Source of the DNA: Planctomycetota bacterium
GTDB taxonomy: Bacteria; Planctomycetota; Phycisphaerae; Phycisphaerales; UBA1924
Direction: 5' to 3'
Assembly: GCA_023434205.1 (NCBI GenBank)
Contig: JAEYTB010000292.1
Location: forward strand, 1 to 10,404
DNA: 10,404 bases
The notes below the pieces were generated by a model, which saw nothing but the letters and a program-made list of their open reading frames with translations, searched no databases and had not been told where the DNA came from. Made by a program: the position numbers and the translations under genes. Shown here piece by piece: positions 1-5,004 of the stretch (within the stretch, counting starts at the first letter, position 1; the number at the start of each line of letters is the position of its first letter).

Positions 1-1992
1 GCCAACATCACCCGCGCCAACCTCGCCCTCCTCAACACCTCCGAACAAATCGCCACCGGCCGCGCCATCCTCCGCCCCAGCGACGACATCATCAAAGCCG
101 CCACCATCTCCGTCCTCGACGACCGCCTCGACCGCTCCGCCCAGACCCGCAGAAACCTCTCCCACGCCGCCGCCGCACTCAACCAGATCGACGCCGCCCT
201 CGCCGCCGCCACCGACCTCGCCGAGCAGGCCCGCACCATCGCCAGCCAGCAGGTCAACGCCACATCCTCCCCCTCCGAACGCGCCGCCCAGGCCGCCATC
301 CTCGACCAGCTCCTCCTCTCCGCCCTCTCCACCGCCAACACCGAATCCGTCGCCGGCTACACCTTCGGCGGGTCCCAATCCTCCCGCGCCCCCGTCGCCC
401 CCTTCGGCACCGGCTTCCGCTACCTCGGCCACGGCCCCGGCCTCCACACCGACCTCGGCCCCGCCTCCGGCGTCCCAATCACCCTCGGCGCCACCCCCAT
501 CTCCGGCGTCTCCTCCCGAGTCAAAGGCTCCGTCGACCTCAACCCCGGCCTCACCCCCGCCACCACCATCGCCTCCCTCAACGGCGCCCGCGGCACCGGT
601 GTCTCCCTCGGCACCATCAACCTCTCCATCGACGGCTCCACCGCCATCCCCATCGACCTCGCCGGCGCGGACACGATCCAGGACATCACCACCCGAATCT
701 CCGCCGCCATCGCCCAGTACGAGACCGACAACTCCGTCACCATCCTGGGCCCCGGCGGCGTCTCGGTCCTCGGCGGCGCGCTCAATATAGATGTAGACAC
801 CGGCCACACCCTCCAGTTCTCGGACCCCGGCAGCGCCACCACCGCCAAGGACCTCGGCCTCACCGCCGCGACCCCCTTCACCTTCAACCCCGCCAACGAA
901 ACGGGCCTCGACACCGCCCCGCGCCTCACGTGGGAAACCCCCATCAGCGCACTCCAGACCCTGCTCACCCCCCTGGGCTCCATCCAGCTCAGCAACGCCG
1001 GCCGCAGCGCGACCGTCGACCTCTCCACCGCCACCTCACTCCAGGACATCCGCAACCTGATCGAGGGCGCCGATGTCGGCGTCCGCGTCCGCATCAACGC
1101 CGCGGGGACCGGCATCGACATCTACAACGAGGTCTCCGCCGGCAGCCAGGGCGCTCTCTCCATCAGCGAGGTCCCCGGCAGCGGCTTCACCGCCACCCGC
1201 CTGGGCATCCGCTCCTTCTCCGAAGAGACCCGCGTCCAGGACCTCAACTTCGGCCGCGGCGTCTCCGTCGTCCACGGCGTCAAGAACCCCACCACCGGCC
1301 TCATCGACCAGGCCCTCAACGACGACTTCGAGATCACCCTCGGCGACGCCGCGGGCACCGTCGTCCGCATCGACCTGCGCCCCGAAGACCTCACCACCGT
1401 CCAGGGTGTCCTGGACCGGATCAACTCGCAGCTCAGCGCCGCCCTCCTAACCGCCGGCCTGAACGCGACCGACCTGGTCGCTACGGTGGGCGACGGCGGC
1501 AACGGCCTGCAGCTGGTCCAGAACCCCGCCTTCCCCAACCCCCCGGCGATCAAGACGCTGAACAACTCCGCCGCGGCGGCCGACCTGGGCCTGCTGGGGG
1601 GCACATGGGACGCGGGCAGCGCAACTTTCACCGGCGAAGACCGCGCGAAGGTCCGCGTGGACGACCTGTTCACGCGCCTGATCGACCTGCGCGATTCGCT
1701 CCGCGGCAACAGCACGTCTGGCATCACGCTTGCTGGAGAGGACCTGAGCACCACCCTCGCCGCGCTGGTCGAGACCAGGGGCACGGTGGGCGGGTACGCG
1801 AGACGAGTGGACGACGCCGACGTGAGAGAAGTGGACCGGGCCAACGCCGACGAACGCACCCGCAGCGAGCTGCGGGACGTGGACTACACCGAGGCAGCCT
1901 CGCGGTTCGCGCTGCTGCAGACCCAACTTGAGGCGGGCCTGCGTGTGACCGCCCTGAGCCAGTCCCGATCCCTGCTGGACTTTCTGACCTGA
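1..1992 (+). CDS. flgL: Flagellar hook-filament junction protein FlgL (5' end outside window)
   Basis: FlgL (HAP3) forms the junction between hook and flagellin filament and is exported by the flagellar type III system. One frame stays open from base 1 to the TGA at 1990-1992, giving 663 visible residues; only a short N-terminal piece appears to be missing. Seen: the N-terminal helical D0/D1 region with IATGR and RPSDD at residues 17-29, YTFGGS at about 120-125 (a frequent FlgL feature), and a C-terminal coiled helix ending LLDFLT, where filament-type proteins pack. The centre (about 130-520) is much larger than in the usual ~300-residue FlgL and holds at least three flagellin-IN-like segments, starting near 224, 346 and 465. 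It lies 76 nt upstream of fliW, so cotranscription is likely. Codons are almost all C-ending up to about base 1400 and more mixed after that. A flagellin-like paralogue is the alternative, but the synteny and the C-terminus favour FlgL. Confidence 0.85.
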   Translation, partial: ANITRANLALLNTSEQIATGRAILRPSDDIIKAATISVLDDRLDRSAQTRRNLSHAAAALNQIDAALAAATDLAEQARTIASQQVNATSSPSERAAQAAILDQLLLSALSTANTESVAGYTFGGSQSSRAPVAPFGTGFRYLGHGPGLHTDLGPASGVPITLGATPISGVSSRVKGSVDLNPGLTPATTIASLNGARGTGVSLGTINLSIDGSTAIPIDLAGADTIQDITTRISAAIAQYETDNSVTILGPGGVSVLGGALNIDVDTGHTLQFSDPGSATTAKDLGLTAATPFTFNPANETGLDTAPRLTWETPISALQTLLTPLGSIQLSNAGRSATVDLSTATSLQDIRNLIEGADVGVRVRINAAGTGIDIYNEVSAGSQGALSISEVPGSGFTATRLGIRSFSEETRVQDLNFGRGVSVVHGVKNPTTGLIDQALNDDFEITLGDAAGTVVRIDLRPEDLTTVQGVLDRINSQLSAALLTAGLNATDLVATVGDGGNGLQLVQNPAFPNPPAIKTLNNSAAAADLGLLGGTWDAGSATFTGEDRAKVRVDDLFTRLIDLRDSLRGNSTSGITLAGEDLSTTLAALVETRGTVGGYARRVDDADVREVDRANADERTRSELRDVDYTEAASRFALLQTQLEAGLRVTALSQSRSLLDFLT

Positions 1993-2002
1993 ACGACCCA
2001 AC

Positions 2003-2021
2003 CCGGGGGAACGCCCCCCGG
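2003..2021 (+). other. GC hairpin between flgL and fliW
   Basis: CCGGGGG (2003-2009) can pair with CCCCCGG (2015-2021) around the loop AACGC, 10 nt after the flgL stop. No T-run follows, so it is not a classical intrinsic terminator. It could protect the flgL 3' end, mark a processing site, or partly attenuate read-through into fliW. Confidence 0.45.
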
Positions 2022-2030
2022 CCAACCCGT

Positions 2031-2048
2031 CCGCCTTTGGAAAGGCGG
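2031..2048 (+). promoter_or_regulatory. Hairpin with GGA in its tip, upstream of fliW
   Basis: CCGCCTTT (2031-2038) and AAAGGCGG (2041-2048) are perfect inverted repeats. A realistic fold is a 6-bp CCGCCT/AGGCGG stem with loop TTGGAA, which puts a GGA triplet in the tip. It ends 6 nt before the fliW Shine-Dalgarno (AAGGAG, 2055-2060). It may limit ribosome access or serve as a weak CsrA site. The loop departs from the preferred ANGGAN, so the CsrA reading is tentative. Confidence 0.4.
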
Positions 2049-2068
2049 GAACGCAAGGAGCAGACGCA

Positions 2069-2521
2069 ATGGAAGTGCGTACGACACGATTCGGAGTGGT
2101 GCAGATCGCGGAGGACCGCGTCATCCACTTCCCCAAGGGCCTTCTGGGCTTCACCAGCCACACCCGCTACTGCCTCCTGGAGCCCGGCGACGACGCCTGC
2201 TTCTTCTGGCTCCAGTCCGTCGACGAGCCCAGCCTCGCCTTCGTCATCACCGACCCCAGCCTCTTCATCCCCGAGTACTCCGTCCCCATCCGCCCCGAGC
2301 AGATGTCCGAGCTCAAGCTCGACAAGCTCGAGGACGCCCAGGTCTTCGTGATCGTCAACAAGGTTGACGCCACCCTCACCGGCAACCTCCAGGGCCCCCT
2401 CATCATCAACACGCTCACCCGCACCGGCGAGCAGATGGTCCTGGCCGAGAAGCGCTGGACCACCCGCCACCCGCTGGTCAAGGTCGCCGCACCCCAGCCC
2501 GCGCAGGCGCTGTCGGCCTGA
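2069..2521 (+). CDS. fliW: Flagellar assembly factor FliW
   Basis: FliW is a small cytoplasmic beta-barrel protein. In Bacillus and Campylobacter it binds CsrA and relieves repression of flagellin translation; free flagellin competes for FliW. The 150-residue product matches the family's usual ~140-150. Family motifs seen: FPKGLLGF at residues 21-28, WLQSVDEPSLAFVITDP at 47-63, and TGNLQGPLIIN at 104-114, followed by a QMVL-type strand and RHPL near the C-terminus. The start is ATG 2069, with a strong Shine-Dalgarno AAGGAG (2055-2060) 8 nt upstream. It lies between flgL and csrA, the same order as in Firmicutes, which strongly supports the assignment. A GGA-tipped hairpin (2031-2048) sits just upstream and may influence expression. 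Confidence 0.95.
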   Translation: MEVRTTRFGVVQIAEDRVIHFPKGLLGFTSHTRYCLLEPGDDACFFWLQSVDEPSLAFVITDPSLFIPEYSVPIRPEQMSELKLDKLEDAQVFVIVNKVDATLTGNLQGPLIINTLTRTGEQMVLAEKRWTTRHPLVKVAAPQPAQALSA

Positions 2522-2630
2522 GCTCCACCGTCATGCGGAACGCACCGTTCCCCATCCCCCCCCACGACCACCCACCGGACAACCGGCAGGCCGCGACGCG
2601 CCACGCGCGTACCGAGAGACCGCGGCACAC

Positions 2631-2658
2631 CCCAGATGGGCACGGAGGCCCCCCTGGG
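2631..2658 (+). promoter_or_regulatory. Candidate CsrA-binding hairpin in the csrA leader (autoregulatory site)
   Basis: The inner stem GGGC (2638-2641)/GCCC (2648-2651) closes a hexaloop ACGGAG. Beyond a 2x2 internal loop, an outer stem CCCAG (2631-2635)/CTGGG (2654-2658) extends it. The core CACGGAGG fits the CsrA/RsmE core CANGGANG with GGA single-stranded in a hexaloop. A second GGA lies in the csrA Shine-Dalgarno (2664-2666), 20 nt downstream of the loop GGA. That distance suits both faces of a CsrA dimer. The structure is read directly; the binding is inferred. Confidence 0.6.
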
Positions 2659-2674
2659 AGCAAGGAGCATTCGA

Positions 2675-2998
2675 ATGCTGGTCCTATCCCGGCAGCGCGA
2701 CGAGACAATCATGATCGGGGACGAGATCGAGATCACCGTGGTGGATATCCGCGGCGACAAGGTCCGTCTGGGCATCACCGCCCCAACCCGCATCGCCGTA
2801 CACCGCAAAGAGGTCTACGAGGCCATCAGGCAGGAGAACGAGCAGGCCGCCAGGATCTCCGGCAGCGAGCTCCCCTCCCTCAGCGGCCAGATCCTTCCCG
2901 GCCCGGCACGCTCGAAGGTCAGGGCGCGGGCCGACAGCCTGGCCAGCCAGGCCCCCTCCCCACGAGCCGGCGAAGCGCCCATCCGGCGCGCCCTGTGA
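2675..2998 (+). CDS. csrA: Carbon storage regulator CsrA with extended C-terminus
   Basis: CsrA is a dimeric RNA-binding protein that blocks translation by binding GGA motifs, often at Shine-Dalgarno sites. The start is ATG 2675 (MLVLSRQ), with AAGGAG (2662-2667) 7 nt upstream. The in-frame ATG at 2636 would add 13 unrelated residues and lacks support. Residues 1-59 match the family closely, including L4, R6 and R44, which contact RNA in known CsrA proteins, and the IAVHRKEVYEAI stretch. The product is 107 aa against ~61 in E. coli and ~74 in Bacillus. The last ~48 residues (ARISGSELPS onward) are Pro/Ala/Ser/Arg-rich and look disordered. In FliW-containing bacteria the CsrA C-terminal extension takes part in FliW binding, so this tail may serve that role. 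Its likely targets are the two flagellins downstream and its own mRNA. Confidence 0.93.
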   Translation: MLVLSRQRDETIMIGDEIEITVVDIRGDKVRLGITAPTRIAVHRKEVYEAIRQENEQAARISGSELPSLSGQILPGPARSKVRARADSLASQAPSPRAGEAPIRRAL

Positions 2999-3010
2999 AC
3001 CCCCACCACC

Positions 3011-3026
3011 GCGCCCGACCGGGCGC
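3011..3026 (+). other. GC hairpin between csrA and the first flagellin
   Basis: GCGCCC (3011-3016) pairs with GGGCGC (3021-3026) around the tetraloop GACC, 12 nt after the csrA stop. No T-tract follows. It is a plausible processing or stability element that would let the flagellin message differ in abundance from csrA, or a weak attenuator. I see no sigma-28, sigma-54 or clear sigma-70 promoter in the 102-nt gap, so the first flagellin may be transcribed from upstream. Confidence 0.4.
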
Positions 3027-3082
3027 TCACCACGCGGGCACCGCCCCGCAGCGTCGCACCTGTCCCACCGAGCACTTAGCCT

Positions 3083-3098
3083 CAATCACGGAGGATTG
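3083..3098 (+). promoter_or_regulatory. CsrA-type hairpin sequestering the Shine-Dalgarno of the first flagellin
   Basis: CAATC (3083-3087) pairs perfectly with GATTG (3094-3098), presenting hexaloop ACGGAG (3088-3093). The segment UCACGGAGGA (3086-3095) matches every position of the RsmE/CsrA consensus (A/U)CANGGANG(U/A). The same GGAGG (3090-3094) is the Shine-Dalgarno for the ATG at 3101, 6 nt away. A further GGA (3108-3110) lies 18 nt downstream, inside codons 3-4. Bound CsrA would directly block ribosome loading. The sequence match and fold are visible; occupancy by CsrA is inferred from the Bacillus hag leader. Confidence 0.7.
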
Positions 3099-3100
3099 CA

Positions 3101-4657
3101 ATGGCTAGGATCAACACGAACGTCGCCAGCATGATCGCCCAGGCCAACCTGGGACGCACCAGCAACGAGATGAACCTGCGCCTCGAGCGCCTCTCGACCG
3201 GCCTGCGCATCAACCGAGGCAAGGACGACCCCGCCGGGCTCATCATCTCCGAGCGCATCCGCTCGGACATCCAGGGCGTCAACCAGGGCATCAGCAACGC
3301 CCAGCGCGCCAGCAGCGTCATCTCCACCGCCGAGGCCGCCCTCGCCGAGGTGAACGACCTGCTCAACTCCATCCGCGGGCTGATCGTGCAGTCGGCCAAC
3401 ACCGGCGCCAGCTCCGACGCCGAACGCGCCGCCAACCAGCTCCAGATCGACTCGGCCATCGACTCGATCACCCGCATCAGCAACACCGCCACCTTCGGCG
3501 GCCTCAAGCTGCTCGACGGCTCGCTGGACTACACCCTCTCAGGCATGCGCTCCAGCGCCATCACCACCGCACGCCTCAACGGCGCCACCTTCGGCACCTC
3601 CAGCTCCGTACAGGTCGACATCGACGTCGTCACCTCCGCGCAGACCGCCGCCCTCTACTACAACGGCGGCACCACGCCCCCCGGCGTCCTGCTCTCCTCC
3701 ATGGTCCTCGAGGTCAAGGGCCCCCGCGGCGTCCAGGTCATCAGCGTCGCCTCCGGCTCGCTCACCGCCCTCATCAACGCCGTCAACGCCACCACCCCCT
3801 TCACCGGCATCACCGCCGCCGCCGTCAACGGCGACGTCAACTCCGGCGTGGTCTTCAACTCCGCCGACTACGGCTCCAACGCCTTCGTCAGCGTCAAGCG
3901 CCAGAACCCTCCCGACGTCAGCCTCAACAGCTGGAACACCTACAAGCTCAACAACAACGCCGCCGTCCCTGCCGCGTCCCCCTTCGACTGGGCCGGCATG
4001 ATCGGCGCCGGAACCCTCATCGGCGCCGAAACCGACAACGGCCAGGACGTCCAGGCGCTCGTCAACGGCAACCTCATCCGCGGCCGCGGTCTCGAGCTCC
4101 CCGTCAACCTCCCTTCCCTCTCCGGGAACTTCCTCCTCGAGGCCTCCTTCGCCATCCGCCCCGCCAGCGCCACCACCACCTTCCACATCACCGGCGGCGG
4201 CGCCCTCTTCCAGCTCGGGCCGGACGTCTCCGCCCTCCAGCAGACCAACGTCGGCGTCCCCTCCGTCGCGGCCTCCCGCCTGGGCGGCGTCCGCACCACC
4301 GCCGGCGTGGAGTTCCTCAACTCCCTCAAGGAGGGGGAGAACAACAGCATCTCCAAGTCCGCCTCGCGCCGCGACTTCACCTCCGCCAACGACATCCTCC
4401 AGGCCGCGATCGACCAGGTCACGCAGCTCCGCGGCCGCCTGGGCGCCTTCGAGCGCAACGTGCTGGACACCAACGTGAACTCGCTGCAGTCGCAGTTTGA
4501 GAACCTGACGGCGAGCGTCTCGCAGATCCGCGACGCGGACTTCGCGACCGAGACGAGCAAGCTGACGCGCTCGCAGATCCTCTCCGCGGCGGGGACGTCG
4601 ACGCTGCAGCTGGCGAACCAGCAGAGCCAGCAGGTCTTGCAGCTGCTGGGCGGATAA
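3101..4657 (+). CDS. fliC: Flagellin (first copy, 518 aa)
   Basis: This is a filament structural subunit exported through the flagellar type III apparatus. The start is ATG 3101, with GGAGG 6 nt upstream. The conserved N-terminal D0/D1 (about residues 1-140) begins MARINTNV and contains LERLSTGLRINRGKDDPAGLI. The C-terminal D1/D0 (about 428-518) contains QLRGRLGAFERN, IRDADFATET and the final helix ending QVLQLLGG. The intervening region is a large variable domain with a flagellin-IN-like segment near 209-260 and a motif FHITGGGALFQLG at about 361 that recurs in the second flagellin. I see no cysteine. Translation is probably CsrA-controlled through the hairpin overlapping its Shine-Dalgarno. 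A strong terminator follows at 4692-4721. The gene is C-ending-codon rich in the middle, but from about 4440 onward G-ending codons (gcg, ctg, acg) become common. Confidence 0.95.
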   Translation: MARINTNVASMIAQANLGRTSNEMNLRLERLSTGLRINRGKDDPAGLIISERIRSDIQGVNQGISNAQRASSVISTAEAALAEVNDLLNSIRGLIVQSANTGASSDAERAANQLQIDSAIDSITRISNTATFGGLKLLDGSLDYTLSGMRSSAITTARLNGATFGTSSSVQVDIDVVTSAQTAALYYNGGTTPPGVLLSSMVLEVKGPRGVQVISVASGSLTALINAVNATTPFTGITAAAVNGDVNSGVVFNSADYGSNAFVSVKRQNPPDVSLNSWNTYKLNNNAAVPAASPFDWAGMIGAGTLIGAETDNGQDVQALVNGNLIRGRGLELPVNLPSLSGNFLLEASFAIRPASATTTFHITGGGALFQLGPDVSALQQTNVGVPSVAASRLGGVRTTAGVEFLNSLKEGENNSISKSASRRDFTSANDILQAAIDQVTQLRGRLGAFERNVLDTNVNSLQSQFENLTASVSQIRDADFATETSKLTRSQILSAAGTSTLQLANQQSQQVLQLLGG

Positions 4658-4691
4658 CGCCGCCGCGGACCTGAACAGAGCCCGGAACCAG

Positions 4692-4721
4692 CCCCCTCGG
4701 GACATGCCGAGGGGGTTTTTT
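4692..4721 (+). terminator. Intrinsic terminator after the first flagellin
   Basis: CCCCCTCGG (4692-4700) pairs perfectly with CCGAGGGGG (4707-4715) around loop GACATG, followed by six T (4716-4721). This 9-bp stem plus T-tract is a textbook rho-independent terminator, placed 34 nt after the flagellin stop. It separates the flgL-fliW-csrA-flagellin unit from the second flagellin. Confidence 0.93.
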
Positions 4722-4787
4722 CTGCGCCCCGGGACCGACCGCAGGACCGGCCGGCGCGGAATCTGGTTTTTTTTGGACGCGTGGGAC

Positions 4788-4815
4788 TAAACCCACCCCC
4801 CTCCCCTCCCGATGG
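4788..4815 (+). promoter_or_regulatory. Candidate sigma-28 (FliA/SigD-type) promoter of the second flagellin
   Basis: TAAA at 4788-4791 is followed after 16 nt by CCCGATGG (4808-4815). The flagellar sigma consensus is TAAA-N14 to 16-GCCGATAA, so the -35 is perfect and CCGAT of the -10 is intact. A T8 run (4767-4774) lies just upstream and could act as an A/T-rich upstream element. TAAA is rare in this GC-rich window, which adds weight. Transcription would start near 4820 and give a leader of about 180 nt. Confidence 0.6.
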
Positions 4816-4863
4816 GTACTAGGTCTTCGCAGCACGCGTGTGCGTGTTGGGGGGACGCAGGCC

Positions 4864-4879
4864 CCGGGACGGATCCCGG
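4864..4879 (+). promoter_or_regulatory. GGA-loop hairpin in the second flagellin leader (candidate CsrA site)
   Basis: CCGGGA (4864-4869) pairs with TCCCGG (4874-4879) around CGGA. If the closing A-U pair opens, the loop is the hexaloop ACGGAU, fitting the ANGGAN loop preferred by CsrA/RsmE. The closing pair below is G-C rather than the usual C-G. It lies about 126 nt upstream of the start codon, so any effect would be through a CsrA dimer bridging to the proximal site, or through CsrA titration. Confidence 0.45.
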
Positions 4880-4918
4880 AGCCTGGGCGAGCCGCGGGCC
4901 TGTCGGCCGGGCTCGGCG

Positions 4919-4937
4919 CAGGGGTCGGGAACCCCTG
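4919..4937 (+). promoter_or_regulatory. Second GGA-loop hairpin in the second flagellin leader
   Basis: CAGGGGT (4919-4925) pairs with ACCCCTG (4931-4937), a 7-bp stem around loop CGGGA. GGCTC (4910-4914) can add outer pairing with AGCC at 4938-4941. GGA is exposed in the loop, as in CsrA sites, although the loop is five bases and lacks the preferred A before NGGA. It is a possible auxiliary CsrA site or simply leader structure. Confidence 0.4.
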
Positions 4938-4987
4938 AGCCAGGAAGTACAGGCCCGCGCCACCAGAACGCGGGAGCTCGCAACCAC

Positions 4988-4997
4988 GCACGGAGGT
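4988..4997 (+). promoter_or_regulatory. CACGGAGG at the Shine-Dalgarno of the second flagellin
   Basis: GCACGGAGGT (4988-4997) matches the RsmE/CsrA core CANGGANG. Only C4989-G4996 and a G-U wobble can close the loop, so the stem is much weaker than at the first flagellin. GGAGG (4992-4996) is the Shine-Dalgarno for ATG 5005, 8 nt away. The identical CACGGAGG occurs before csrA (2641-2648) and, as TCACGGAGG, before the first flagellin. Because GGAGG is also plain Shine-Dalgarno sequence, the CsrA reading is moderate. Confidence 0.5.
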
Positions 4998-5004
4998 CTC
5001 TCAG

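Noticed and set aside
930..1931. Plus-strand Arg/Pro/His-rich open frame inside flgL
   Set aside because: It is the shifted frame of flgL; typical artefact of high-GC DNA with no family features.
2005..2048. Intrinsic terminator between flgL and fliW
   Set aside because: Both hairpins lack a following T-tract, and the flgL-fliW-csrA arrangement with short gaps suggests read-through.
3539..4705. Minus-strand open frame of 388 codons opposite the first flagellin
   Set aside because: Low-complexity composition, overlaps an unambiguous flagellin and runs across its terminator; no recognisable motif.
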